Assembly (NCBI RefSeq): GCF_014656295.1
Contig: NZ_BNCD01000002.1
Span: 1-64,000 of the forward strand
Source of the DNA: Streptomyces sulfonofaciens
GTDB lineage: Bacteria; Actinomycetota; Actinomycetes; Streptomycetales; Streptomycetaceae
Direction: 5' to 3'
Length of the DNA stretch: 64,000 nt
The position numbers and the translations under genes are program-made. Below the pieces are notes generated by a model. It made no database searches, was not told the DNA's origin, and worked only from the letters and a program-made list of their open reading frames with translations. Shown here one piece after another: positions 30,886-40,039 of the stretch; the stretch's first letter is position 1, and every line of letters starts with the position of its first letter.

Positions 30886-32418
30886 ATGACGGCGACAGAC
30901 GACGGTCCGCAGCACCGTCCAGACGGCGCTGCCCGAGGCACCGCGCCCGCACCCGTGCCTGCGCCCGGGGTCCCGGGGGAGTACGGCCCGGGGATCGACC
31001 CCGAGCGGCTCGCCATCTGCCTGAGCGTGCTCGAAGAGCTCGACGATCTGGCGGTCGACCACCCCGACGCGATCACCGTGCGCCGCGCCACCTCCGGGAT
31101 CTACCGCACGGTCAAGCAGCGCCGCCGCCAGGAGCGCCGGGCGGCCAAGACCGCGCACGACAAGGCCGTCACCGAGGCCACCGCCACCGGTTCTGCCGAC
31201 CGGATCGACGACGAGACGCAGGGCATCCTGCCGTCGTCGACCGTGCAGGGCGAGATAGCGGGCGTCCTGCGGCGGCCCCGGTCCTGCTACACCTGCAAGG
31301 TCCGCTACGTCGAGGTGGACGCCTTCTACCACCAGCTCTGCCAGAAGTGCGCCGCCGAGAACCGCGCCCGCCGCGACGCCCGCACCGACCTCACCGGCAG
31401 GCGCGCGCTGCTCACCGGCGGACGGGCCAAGATCGGCATGTACATCGCGCTGCGGCTGCTGCGCGACGGTGCCCACACCACGATCACCACCCGCTTCCCG
31501 GGCGATGCGATACGGCGCTTCACGGCGATGCCCGACAGCGCCGAGTGGATCCACCGGCTGAAGGTCGTCGGCATCGACCTGCGCGACCCCGCCCAGGTGG
31601 TCGCGCTCGCCGACTCCGTCACCGCCGCGGGTCCGCTGGACATCCTGATCAACAACGCCGCCCAGACCGTGCGCCGCTCGCCGGCCGCGTACCGCGAGCT
31701 GGTGGCCGCCGAGTCGGCCCCGCTGCCCGCCGGGGAGCTGCCCGCGGCCGAGGTGATCGGGTCCTTCGGCTCCGGTGCCGTGCCGGCGCTGCCCGAGGCC
31801 CGGCCCGGTGGTCTGAGCGCCCGGGAGATCACGGAACTGGCCCTGGTCTCCGGCTCGGCGACGCCCGCCAGGATCGCGGCCGGCACGGCGGTCGACGCCG
31901 GTGGCCTCGTCCCGGACCTGCACGAGAGCAACAGTTGGGTGCAGGCCGTCCAGGACGTCGATCCGGTCGAACTGCTGGAGGTGCAGCTCTGCAACTCCAC
32001 CGCGCCCTTCATCCTCATCAGCAGGCTGCGGGCGGCCATGACGGCGGCCGTCGCGGCCGGCGCCCGGCGCGCCTACATCGTGAACGTCTCGGCGATGGAG
32101 GGCGTCTTCGGGCGCGGCTACAAGGGCGCGGGCCATCCGCACACCAACATGGCCAAGGCCGCGCTGAACATGCTGACCAGGACCAGTGCCCAGGAGATGT
32201 TCGAGGCCGACCGCATCCTGATGACGGCGGTGGACACCGGCTGGATCACCGACGAGCGGCCGCACCCGGACAAGATGCGCCTCGCCGAGGCCGGCTTCCA
32301 CGCCCCGCTCGACCTCGTCGACGGCGCGGCCCGGGTCTACGACCCCATCGTGCGGGGCGAGGCGGGCGAGGACCTCTACGGGGTCTTCCTCAAGGACTAC
32401 GCACCGGGCGCCTGGTAG
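30886..32418 (+). CDS. Atypical short-chain dehydrogenase with a zinc-ribbon-like N-terminal domain
   Basis: The 510-residue protein is about twice the normal SDR length. Residues 1-165 form an extra domain with charged helices and a CxxC-14-CxxC pattern (Cys134, Cys137, Cys152, Cys155). The Rossmann motif TGGRAKIG is at 177-184 and NNAAQ at 256-260. About 90 extra residues follow before the next helix. The catalytic serine fits Ser402, but the usual Tyr-x3-Lys reads Thr420-x3-Lys424, so the tyrosine is missing. Dehydrogenase activity is therefore doubtful; it may bind a nucleotide or use another acid. The ATG at 30886 begins a typical N-terminus, with no strong SD. Confidence 0.8.
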   Translation: MTATDDGPQHRPDGAARGTAPAPVPAPGVPGEYGPGIDPERLAICLSVLEELDDLAVDHPDAITVRRATSGIYRTVKQRRRQERRAAKTAHDKAVTEATATGSADRIDDETQGILPSSTVQGEIAGVLRRPRSCYTCKVRYVEVDAFYHQLCQKCAAENRARRDARTDLTGRRALLTGGRAKIGMYIALRLLRDGAHTTITTRFPGDAIRRFTAMPDSAEWIHRLKVVGIDLRDPAQVVALADSVTAAGPLDILINNAAQTVRRSPAAYRELVAAESAPLPAGELPAAEVIGSFGSGAVPALPEARPGGLSAREITELALVSGSATPARIAAGTAVDAGGLVPDLHESNSWVQAVQDVDPVELLEVQLCNSTAPFILISRLRAAMTAAVAAGARRAYIVNVSAMEGVFGRGYKGAGHPHTNMAKAALNMLTRTSAQEMFEADRILMTAVDTGWITDERPHPDKMRLAEAGFHAPLDLVDGAARVYDPIVRGEAGEDLYGVFLKDYAPGAW

Positions 32419-32849
32419 GAAGCGGGCGCCCGGCAGGAGCGTCACCCCAACGGAGCAGCCCCCCGGGCCCCGCGCGGGCCCGACTCCCGCTGGTCGTAGG
32501 GGACTCGGCGGCCACATGCCCTCCGGGGCGGCCTGCGGGGCCGCACCGGTCGGAGGATCATGGCCGAATGGAAGCGGATGGTCCGGGACGAATAACCTGA
32601 TTATTCTTCGCTATCGAGCGGACGTACGCTCACATGGTTAATCTAGAGCGGACGGACGGTTCTCGGGGCCACATCCATTTCCATGGTCCGTCCAGGGGAC
32701 AGGCCGGTCACCACGGCCCGCCCCACAGCGAACTGCCGGCGCCACCGCGTCCTAGCTGCCCTCGTCCCAAGCCCCACCGGGCGTCAGGCGCCCGGTCGGA
32801 GACTGGGCGGACCTGCCCCGAGGGTTACCCGACACAGAAGGAGTGCGCG
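32419..32849. other. Leader region upstream of the small peptide gene
   Basis: This 431-bp gap has an AT-rich core at 32588-32650 with the dyad GAATAA-CCTGA-TTATTC (32590-32606). This is the likely promoter area for the 57-residue peptide gene. An in-frame extension of that gene up to 32634 exists but is Pro/Arg-rich and lacks an SD. Confidence 0.5.
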
Positions 32850-33023
32850 GTGACACCAGACAAGACCACGATCGAACAGCCCCCGAAGGAACGCACGGAG
32901 CACCTCGTCACAGGCCCCGAGAAGCTCGGCAGCCTGGACGTCTGGGCCAGGTCGGCCCCGATCCGCCTCGCGGGCTACGAGGACGACCTCGCCGAGCCGC
33001 ACATCCTGCCGAGCGTCGACTGA
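32850..33023 (+). CDS. 57-residue peptide of unknown function, possibly a modified-peptide precursor
   Basis: A GTG start at 32850 has a textbook AAGGAG six bases upstream. The N-terminal half is charged and Pro/Glu/Lys-rich, like a leader; the C-terminal half (LDVWARSAPIRLAGYEDD followed by LAEPHILPSVD) holds the only Trp and Tyr. There is no Cys, no signal peptide and no membrane segment. The strong ribosome site and the leader/core look suggest a RiPP-type precursor, but no radical SAM, cyclodehydratase, lanthionine or lasso enzyme is nearby. The following gene is a flavodoxin-fold reductase 193 bp away. I do not recognise the family. Confidence 0.65.
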   Translation: MTPDKTTIEQPPKERTEHLVTGPEKLGSLDVWARSAPIRLAGYEDDLAEPHILPSVD

Positions 33024-33215
33024 CGTACCGCAGCGGCGCCGGCCGGCGCAGGCGCCCTCACCGGCGCCGCGAGCCGGCGCCGGGTGTTCGGCCGTCGGGG
33101 TGGTCGTTCGGGCCCTGGCGCGCCCGCCGCCGCGGCACCGATCGCCGGGCCAGCACCATGGTCAGCGTTGCGCCGCGGTGAACGGCACGGCGGCCAGATG
33201 CCCGGAGGACGCTGC

Positions 33216-33956
33216 ATGACCACTCCGTCGCCGGCCGCCGCCGATGCGCCGCCCGCCCGCTACGACGACCTGCGGGCGCTCTACATCAACTGCACCCTCA
33301 AACGCTCCCCGGAGCGCAGCAACACCCAGGGCCTCGTGGACCGCAGCATGCGGATCATGTCGGCACAGGGCGTGCGGACGGAGCTCGTACGGGCCGTCGA
33401 CGAGGACATCGCCCCCGGCGTCTGGCCGGACATGACCGAGCACGGCTGGCGGAGCGACGCCTGGCCCCCGCTCTACCAACGGGTGATGGCGGCGGACATC
33501 CTGGTGCTTGCCGGGCCGATCTGGCTCGGCGACAACAGCTCGGTGGCAAGGAAGGTCATCGAGCGGCTGTACTCGTGCTCCAGCATGTTCAACGAGGCCG
33601 GCCAGTACGCCTACTACGGACGTGTCGGCGGCTGCCTGATCACCGGCAACGAGGACGGTGCCAAGCACTGCGCGGCGGGCGTCCTCTACAGCCTCCAGCA
33701 CCTGGGCTACACCATCCCGCCGCAGGCGGACGCCGCCTGGGTCGGCGAGGCCGGCCCGGGCCCGTCCTACCTCGACCCCGGCTCCGGCGGCCCGGAGAAC
33801 GACTTCACCAACCGCAACACCGCCTTCATGACCTGGAACCTGCTCCACCTGGCCCGCCTGCTCAAGGACGCGGGCGGCGTACCGGCCTACGGCAACCAGC
33901 GCACGGCCTGGGACGCCGGCTGCCGGTACGACCAGGAGAACCCCGAGCACCGGTAG
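33216..33956 (+). CDS. Flavodoxin-fold NAD(P)H-dependent oxidoreductase
   Basis: The 246-residue protein has the flavodoxin-like pattern: a first strand with INCTLKRSPERSNTQGL binding the FMN phosphate, LVLAGPIWLGDNSSVARKVIERL in the middle, and a GGCLITGNEDG loop. It probably reduces quinones or similar electron acceptors with FMN. GGAGGA stands six bases before the ATG. It may share a transcript with the small peptide gene. Three residues separate its stop from the convergent LacI gene end. Confidence 0.83.
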   Translation: MTTPSPAAADAPPARYDDLRALYINCTLKRSPERSNTQGLVDRSMRIMSAQGVRTELVRAVDEDIAPGVWPDMTEHGWRSDAWPPLYQRVMAADILVLAGPIWLGDNSSVARKVIERLYSCSSMFNEAGQYAYYGRVGGCLITGNEDGAKHCAAGVLYSLQHLGYTIPPQADAAWVGEAGPGPSYLDPGSGGPENDFTNRNTAFMTWNLLHLARLLKDAGGVPAYGNQRTAWDAGCRYDQENPEHR

Positions 33957-33965
33957 GCGCGCCGG

Positions 33966-35012
33966 TCAGGCACCCGGTGCCGGGCCGGTGCTCTCGCGCT
34001 CGATCAGGTGCGGCACCGGTACCGGAACCCTGCGCGCGGGGCCGCCGTCGAGCAGGGCGAGCAGCTCGCGGGCCGCGGTGCGGCCGAAGGACACCGAGTC
34101 GCGGGACAGCGCCGAGAGCAAGGGGTGCACCATGCGGCACAGGGCCGAGTCCTCCCAGGCCACCACCGAGAGGTCGGCGGGCACCGAGAAGCCGAGCGCG
34201 GCCGCGGCGGCGACCCCGGCGACGGCCATCACGTCGTTGTCGTACACCAGCGCAGTCGGCGGGGCGGGCGAGGCGAGCACGCGGCGGGTGGCGGCCGCGC
34301 TCTGCGCCTCCGAGTAGTCCGTGGTCACCGAGCGGACGCCGGTGAGCCCGCGCCGTTCGGCCTCGGCGCGCAGGGTGCGGATCCTGCGGTCGGTGTGGGC
34401 GAGGCCCGCCAGGCCCGCGATGTGCACGATGGCGCGGTGCCCCCAGGTGTGCAGCCGCTCCACCACCGACGCCATGGCACGGGAGTCGTCAGCCCAGACC
34501 GTGGACAGTCCCGGACGGCCGCCGTCCGGCCCGCCGCCGATGACGACGACGGGCAGGTCCAGCTCGTCCAGCAGCACGGGGCGCGGGTCGTCGAGGCGAG
34601 GGTCGACGACCATCACACCGTCCACCCGGTGCTCCGCCCACCAGTCGCGGTACACCTCGCACTCCGCCTCGACGTCCTCCACCACCTGGAAGAGCAGGCC
34701 GAGGTGACGCTCCGCCAGCACCTCCTGGATACCGGAGACGAGTTGCAGGAAGAACGAGTCCACACCGAGCGTGGCCGCCGGCCTCGCCAGCACCAGGCCC
34801 ACCGTCGCCGCTCCCTCGCCGGACAGGGCGCGCGCCGCGGTGCTCGGCCGCCAGCCCAACTGCTCGGCGACCCGGCGTACCCGGTCGCGGGTCACCTCGG
34901 AGACCCCCGGCCGGTCGTTGAGGGCGAAGGAGACGGCGCTCTCGGAGACGCCGGCGCGCAGTGCGATGTCCTTCATCGTCGGGCGGCGCGCGGGTGACCG
35001 CTTGGCTACCAC
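33966..35012 (-). CDS. LacI-family transcriptional regulator
   Basis: The 348-residue protein has a classical LacI helix-turn-helix near its N-terminus (MKDIALRAGVSESAVSFALN) with the hinge helix, then a periplasmic-binding-protein-like sensor domain that binds a sugar. A GTG at 35012 follows GAAGGGA; an ATG at 34976 is the alternative and would start right at the helix-turn-helix. Two sites with the LacI core AAGCGC lie upstream at 35069-35104. It likely controlled the sugar ABC genes, of which only a fragment remains, and the alpha-mannosidase. Confidence 0.92.
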   Translation of the reverse strand: MVAKRSPARRPTMKDIALRAGVSESAVSFALNDRPGVSEVTRDRVRRVAEQLGWRPSTAARALSGEGAATVGLVLARPAATLGVDSFFLQLVSGIQEVLAERHLGLLFQVVEDVEAECEVYRDWWAEHRVDGVMVVDPRLDDPRPVLLDELDLPVVVIGGGPDGGRPGLSTVWADDSRAMASVVERLHTWGHRAIVHIAGLAGLAHTDRRIRTLRAEAERRGLTGVRSVTTDYSEAQSAAATRRVLASPAPPTALVYDNDVMAVAGVAAAAALGFSVPADLSVVAWEDSALCRMVHPLLSALSRDSVSFGRTAARELLALLDGGPARRVPVPVPHLIERESTGPAPGA

Positions 35013-35068
35013 TCGTGTCCCTTCCACCGGATTCCCGCGACCGCCAAGCCTAGCGCAACCGCTACGGG

Positions 35069-35104
35069 TAAAGCGCTTGTGCAGAAGCCCCCTAAAGCGC
35101 ATTA
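35069..35104. promoter_or_regulatory. Two LacI-type operator-like sites
   Basis: TAAAGCGCTTGT (35069-35080) contains the perfect palindrome AAGCGCTT, and TAAAGCGCATTA (35093-35104) is a close second copy. The CG-centred core is typical for LacI/GalR-family proteins, and the sites lie between the LacI start and the permease remnant. Confidence 0.6.
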
Positions 35105-35185
35105 GCAGCAGGCGGGAAATTACCAGTGGTGCGGTCACCACCTGCAAATACGCTTCCGGTGCAGCTTTTCTTCTGCGGAATCCAT

Positions 35186-35499
35186 TCATGGACGGGGCGA
35201 CCACCTGGCAGCGGTTCTGCCGGATCGCGCTGCCGTCCGTGAAGGGCACCCTCGCGGTCGTGGCGATCTTCGCGTTCATGGGGGCCTGGGACGACTTCCT
35301 GTGGCCGCTGATCGTGCTCAGCGACCCGAGCCGCTTCACGCTCACCATCGGGCTCGACCACCTGCACGGCACCTTCGCGGGCGACGAGCGCCTGGTCGCC
35401 GCGGGCACCGTCACCGCCGTGGCACCGCTGATCGTCCTCCTCGCCTGCCTCCAGCGGTACTTCTTCCGCGGTGTGGACGAGGGCGCCGTCAAGGGATGA
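35186..35499 (+). pseudogene. C-terminal remnant of a sugar ABC transporter permease (MalG type)
   Basis: The frame ending at 35499 encodes about 105 residues that match the last third of a binding-protein-dependent sugar permease. It starts just within the cytoplasmic EAA loop (DGATTWQRFCRIALPSVKG), goes through the two final membrane segments (AFMGAWDDFLWPLIVLSD) and ends with the usual QRYFFRGVDEGAVKG tail. The first four membrane segments and any start signal are missing. No binding protein or second permease is nearby. It is the leftover of a deletion joining the LacI promoter region to the permease 3' end. Confidence 0.85.
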
Positions 35500-35887
35500 C
35501 GCCCGCTCACCCGGCCCCCGGGCACCCCCTGGCGCGCCCTGCGGCACCGTCCGCCACGCCTCCGCCCGGCTCGCCGCGGACGGCGCCCGGCCCACCGCCG
35601 TACCCGCCCGGCACGCGCACGGCAGCGCGTTTGAAACAACCCGCGCCGGCACCGAGCCGGTCGCCCACGGGTGGCTCCTGCGGCCCTCGCGACCAGGCAA
35701 TCCGTCCGAAGCCGGATGATCGGGCCGCGCCGCGGGCAGTACGGTCCCTGGCAGAGCTGTATCCGTCCGGCCGCCGTGTCCGGTCAAGACCGACCGCCAC
35801 GCGGCCCCCGCAGGGCACATCCCGCGGTGCCACCCGGCCCGCACCCGATCCGGCAACACACCACCGAAACACTACGGAGCACCCGTC
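35500..35887. other. Gap between permease remnant and alpha-mannosidase
   Basis: These 388 bp have no supported gene. They may carry the alpha-mannosidase promoter, but no clear -10/-35 pair is seen. Confidence 0.5.
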
Positions 35888-38800
35888 ATGCATGACGACC
35901 GCACCCTGGTCGAGTCCCGGCTCAAGCGTGTCCTCGACGAACGCATCAGGCCCGCCGTGTACCCGGAGTCCGTGCCCCTGGAGGTGGCGGTGTGGCACGC
36001 ACCCGGCGAGCCGGTGCCCGTCGAGGAGGGCCTCGCGGCCCGGCCGCAGCCGATCGCGGTGGGCGACCGCTGGGGCGCCCCGTGGGGGACCAGTTGGTTC
36101 CGGGTCACCGGAACCGTGCCCGAGGCATGGGCGGGCCGCACCGTCGAGGCCCTGCTCGACCTCGGGTTCGACGAGAACATGCCGGGCTTCCAGTGCGAGG
36201 GCCTGGTCTACCGCCCCGACGGGACCCCGGTGAAGGGCCTCAACCCGCGCAACAACTGGGTGCGCATCGGCGCTCCGGTGGCGGGCGGCGAGGAGGTGCG
36301 CCTGCACGTGGAGGCCGCCTCCAACCCGGTCATCATGGGCTACCGCCCGTTCGCGCCCACCCCGCTCGGCGAGAAGGACACCGCAGGCAGCGCGCCCCAG
36401 TACACCCTGACGAGGATGGATCTCGCGGTCTTCGACGAGACGGTGTGGGAGCTGGTCACCGACCTTGACGTGCTCGGCGAGCTGATGCTCGAACTGCCCG
36501 TCGACTCGCCCCGCCGCTGGGAGCTGCTGCGCGCCCTGGAGCACGCGCTGGACGCGGTGGACCTGCAGGACGTGAACTCCACCGCGGCCGAGGCCCGCGC
36601 CCGCCTCCAAGGGGTGCTCGCCAAGCCCGCCGCGCCGTCGGCGCACCGCATCAGCGCGGTGGGCCACGCGCACATCGACTCCGCCTGGCTGTGGCCGCTG
36701 CGCGAGACGGTGCGCAAGGTGGCGCGCACCACCGCCAACATGACGGCGCTGCTGGAGGACGAGCCGGACTTCGTGTTCGCCATGTCGCAGGCGCAGCAGT
36801 GGGCCTGGGTCAAGGAGCACCGGCCCGAGGTGTGGGCCAAGGTGAAGAAGGCCGTGGCCGACGGCAGGTTCGTGCCGGCCGGCGGGATGTGGGTGGAGTC
36901 CGACACCAACATGCCGGGCTCGGAGGCGATGGCACGGCAGTTCGTGCACGGCAAGCGGTTCTTCATCGACGAGTTCGGCGTCGACAACGAGGAGGCGTGG
37001 CTGCCCGACACCTTCGGCTTCGCCGCCGGTCTGCCGCAGATCATCAAGGCGGCGGGCGCCAAGTGGCTGCTCACCCAGAAGATCTCCTGGTCGCAGACCA
37101 ACAAGTTCCCGCACCACACCTTCCGCTGGGAGGGCATCGACGGCACCCGCATCTTCACCCACTTCCCGCCGGTGGACACCTACAACTGCTCGATGCAGGG
37201 CAGCGAGATCGCCCACGCGGTGCGCAACTTCAAGGACAAGGGCCGCGCCGGCCACTCGCTGGCGCCCACCGGCTGGGGCGACGGGGGCGGCGGCACCACC
37301 CGCGAGATGATCGCCAAGGCGGCCCGGATGCGGGACCTGGAGGGCGCGGCCCGGGTCGTCTGGGAAACCCCCAGGGAGTTCTTCGAGAAGGCGCAGGCCG
37401 AGTACCCCGAGCCGCCGGTGTGGGTCGGCGAACTCTACCTGGAGCTGCACCGCGCCACCCTCACCAGCCAGGCGAAGACCAAGCAGGGCAACCGCCGCAG
37501 CGAGCACCTGCTGCGCGAGGCCGAACTGTGGGCCGCGACCGCCGCCGTGCGCACCGGCTTCGCCTACCCCTACGAGCAGCTCGACCGGATCTGGAAGACG
37601 GTCCTGCTGCACCAGTTCCACGACATCCTGCCCGGCTCCTCCATCGCCTGGGTGCACCGCGAGGCCCGCAGGACCTACGAGAGCCTGGCCAAGGAGCTGA
37701 CCGGCATCATCACCGACGCCCAGCGCGCCCTGGCGGGTGAGGGCGGCACAGCGCTGGTCTTCAACGCCGCCCCGCACACCCGCGGCGGCGTACCGGCCGG
37801 TGGCGCGGCCGCGCCGGACGCCGGGCCGGCCGTGACGCTCACCGCGCGCGAGGGCGGCGGCCACGTCCTGGACAACGGCCTGCTGCGGGTCGAGGTCGAC
37901 GCACGGGGCCTGGTGGTCTCCGCCTACGACCTGGTGGCAGATCGGGAGGCCGTCGCCCCAGGGCGCAGCGCCAACCTGCTCCAGCTCCACCCGGACCTCC
38001 CCAACAAGTGGGACGCCTGGGACGTCGACGCGTTCTACCGCAACTCCGTCACGGACCTCGTCGACGCGGACGAGGTGGCGGCGGACACGGACGGGGGCGG
38101 GGCCTCGGTGCGGGTGGTGCGCAGCTTCGGCGACTCCCGCGTCACCCAGGTGCTCTCGCTCGCGCCCGGTGAGCAGCGGCTCGACATCGCCACCGAGGTC
38201 GACTGGCACGAGACGGAGAAGTTCCTCAAGCTCGCCTTCCCGTTCGACATCCACGCCGAGCGGTACGCGTCCGAGACGCAGTTCGGGCACTTCTACCGTG
38301 CCACCCACACCAACACCAGTTGGGAGGCCGCCAAGTTCGAGGCGTGCAACCACCGCTTCGTGCACCTCGCCGAACCCGGCTGGGGCGTGGCACTGGTCAA
38401 CGACTCGACCTACGGCCACGACGTGACGCGCACCGTAAGGACCGAGGACGGCGGTACGACCACCACGCTGCGGGCCTCGCTGCTGCGCGCCCCGCGCTTC
38501 CCCGACCCGGAGACGGACCAGGGCGTGCACCGCTTCCGGCATGCGCTGGTGCCGGGTGCGGAGATCGGCGACGCGGTGCGGGAGGGCTACCGCATCAACC
38601 TCCCCGAGCGCCCGGTCACCGGCGCGGGCGAGGTGGCTCCGCTGGTCTCCGTCGACAACGACGCGGTGGTGGTCACCGCGGTCAAGCTCGCCGACGACGG
38701 CAGCGGCGACGTGGTGGTGCGCTTCCACGAGGCGCACGGGGGCCGTGCGAGGGCCGTCCTCACGGCCGGCTTCCCCGTCGCCTCGGTGACCGTCACGGAC

Positions 38801-38911
38801 CTGCTGGAGCGTGAGCTGACCGACGCGGCCCGGCCGGAGCGCGCCGGGGACGCGGTGACGGTGTCGCTGCGGCCCTTCCAGCTCATGACCCTGCGTCTGC
38901 GGCGCGGCTGA
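35888..38911 (+). CDS. Alpha-mannosidase, glycoside hydrolase family 38
   Basis: The 1007-residue enzyme removes alpha-linked mannose from glycans. The metal-binding GHAHIDSAW is near residue 258, and the nucleophile aspartate is expected in WLPDTFG near residue 374. The three-helix bundle and the large C-terminal beta domains fill the rest, matching the length of cytoplasmic bacterial GH38 enzymes. No signal peptide is seen, so it probably acts on imported mannosides. A CGGAG box lies nine bases before the ATG. Its original transporter seems to be lost (remnant just upstream). A very strong hairpin follows. Confidence 0.93.
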   Translation: MHDDRTLVESRLKRVLDERIRPAVYPESVPLEVAVWHAPGEPVPVEEGLAARPQPIAVGDRWGAPWGTSWFRVTGTVPEAWAGRTVEALLDLGFDENMPGFQCEGLVYRPDGTPVKGLNPRNNWVRIGAPVAGGEEVRLHVEAASNPVIMGYRPFAPTPLGEKDTAGSAPQYTLTRMDLAVFDETVWELVTDLDVLGELMLELPVDSPRRWELLRALEHALDAVDLQDVNSTAAEARARLQGVLAKPAAPSAHRISAVGHAHIDSAWLWPLRETVRKVARTTANMTALLEDEPDFVFAMSQAQQWAWVKEHRPEVWAKVKKAVADGRFVPAGGMWVESDTNMPGSEAMARQFVHGKRFFIDEFGVDNEEAWLPDTFGFAAGLPQIIKAAGAKWLLTQKISWSQTNKFPHHTFRWEGIDGTRIFTHFPPVDTYNCSMQGSEIAHAVRNFKDKGRAGHSLAPTGWGDGGGGTTREMIAKAARMRDLEGAARVVWETPREFFEKAQAEYPEPPVWVGELYLELHRATLTSQAKTKQGNRRSEHLLREAELWAATAAVRTGFAYPYEQLDRIWKTVLLHQFHDILPGSSIAWVHREARRTYESLAKELTGIITDAQRALAGEGGTALVFNAAPHTRGGVPAGGAAAPDAGPAVTLTAREGGGHVLDNGLLRVEVDARGLVVSAYDLVADREAVAPGRSANLLQLHPDLPNKWDAWDVDAFYRNSVTDLVDADEVAADTDGGGASVRVVRSFGDSRVTQVLSLAPGEQRLDIATEVDWHETEKFLKLAFPFDIHAERYASETQFGHFYRATHTNTSWEAAKFEACNHRFVHLAEPGWGVALVNDSTYGHDVTRTVRTEDGGTTTTLRASLLRAPRFPDPETDQGVHRFRHALVPGAEIGDAVREGYRINLPERPVTGAGEVAPLVSVDNDAVVVTAVKLADDGSGDVVVRFHEAHGGRARAVLTAGFPVASVTVTDLLERELTDAARPERAGDAVTVSLRPFQLMTLRLRRG

Positions 38912-38924
38912 TCCCCGCGCCGCG

Positions 38925-38967
38925 GGTGGCCGCGTCCCGGGCCCCGGTGGCCCGGGACGCGGCCACC
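38925..38967. terminator. Strong terminator hairpin after alpha-mannosidase
   Basis: A perfect 19-bp stem (38925-38943 with 38949-38967) encloses the loop CCGGT, 13 bp after the stop codon. Confidence 0.88.
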
Positions 38968-39210
38968 GGCCGGCGGACCGCAGTGTGCGGTCCCCCGCGC
39001 CCCGCCCGGCGGGCCCGCGCAGGCCGGTGGTCACGACGGGGGGCGAACGGTGCCTTGCCCGGTGCGTCCAGGGAAGACGCCAGAAAGGCGGAAGGGGCGG
39101 AGCGTGAGCCGGGCGAAGGGACGTGGCGTACGAGGGGAGGGCGCCCGAAGCGGCGCGGGGTGGGTCGGGCGCCGCCGTTCACCGGGGCAGGCGGGTCGGG
39201 CGCCGTCCGG

Positions 39211-39921
39211 TCACCCGGGCAGCCGGCTCCGCAGCCACTCCTCCACGCCGGCGACGTGCGCCGCCGCGGCGGCGCGTGCGGCCTCCGGGTCGCGGGCGGC
39301 GAGCGCCGCATGGATCCGCTCGTGCTCGCGCCTGGTCCGCTCGAAGGCGCCTTCCTGCTGGTAGCCGCGCCAGACCCGGGCGCGGAAGGTGCGCGAGGAC
39401 AGGCCCTCCAGGATCGCCGCCATGGTGGGGTTGCCCGCGGCCATGGCGATGGAGCGGTGGAAGGCCAGGTCGTGGGCGACGATGTCCTCCCACTCGTCGG
39501 TGGCCGTCATCGCGGCGAGGTGCCCCTCCACCTCGGCAAGCTGCTCCTTGCTGATCCGCGCCGCGGCCAGTGAGGTGGCCGTGGACTCCAGGATCCGCCG
39601 CACCTCCATCAGCTCCACCAGACCCGCGCCGCGGGACAGGTCCGCCACCACGCCGAAGGTCTCCAGCAGGTCGCCGGCCTCCAGTCGGGTGACGTAGATC
39701 CCCGAACCGTGCCGGGCCTCCAGGACGCCCATCACCGTCAGGGCGCGGATGGCCTCGCGCATGGAACTGCGCGAGATGCCGAGCTGCACCGCCAGGTCGC
39801 GCTCCGTCGGCAGCCGCTCGCCGGGCTCCAGACGGCCCTCCCCGATCAGCGCCTTGATCTGCTCGATGGCGCGCTGCGTCACCGTGCCCTTCTGCGGGGC
39901 GCCCTCGGCGCTGTCGTTCAC
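39211..39921 (-). CDS. GntR-family (FadR/FCD) regulator of the L-fucose operon
   Basis: The 236-residue protein has an N-terminal winged helix (PTERDLAVQLGISRSSMREAIRAL) and an FCD domain with the metal-binding pattern of conserved Asp/His residues (HDLAFHRSIAMAAGN and a later HAALAARD). The GTG at 39921 follows AAGGA by eight bases. It is divergent from the fucose operon, and the perfect dyad GGTGGTCGGACCACC lies between them. FCD regulators of sugar-acid pathways bind such TGGTCNGACCA sites and respond to the acid intermediate, so L-fuconate or a keto-deoxy acid is the likely signal. Confidence 0.9.
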   Translation of the reverse strand: MNDSAEGAPQKGTVTQRAIEQIKALIGEGRLEPGERLPTERDLAVQLGISRSSMREAIRALTVMGVLEARHGSGIYVTRLEAGDLLETFGVVADLSRGAGLVELMEVRRILESTATSLAAARISKEQLAEVEGHLAAMTATDEWEDIVAHDLAFHRSIAMAAGNPTMAAILEGLSSRTFRARVWRGYQQEGAFERTRREHERIHAALAARDPEAARAAAAAHVAGVEEWLRSRLPG

Positions 39922-39966
39922 TCCACGTCCTTCCGTTGTCCGGGATCGCCGCAGTGTAACCACCCA

Positions 39967-39981
39967 GGTGGTCGGACCACC
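39967..39981. promoter_or_regulatory. FadR-type operator dyad
   Basis: GGTGGTC-G-GACCACC is a perfect 7+7 inverted repeat and fits the TGGTCNGACCA type of FCD-GntR operators. It lies 45 bp upstream of the regulator start. Confidence 0.78.
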
Positions 39982-40039
39982 ACGGATGTGGCCCGACCAA
40001 TCGGGCGGGAAAGCTCAGGGAAATCTCTGTCAGAGGGTG

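Noticed and set aside
35507..39034. 1175-residue open frame on the minus strand
   Set aside because: It is the mirror of the alpha-mannosidase gene, which has clear GH38 motifs. Long antisense frames are normal in DNA with G/C at third codon positions.
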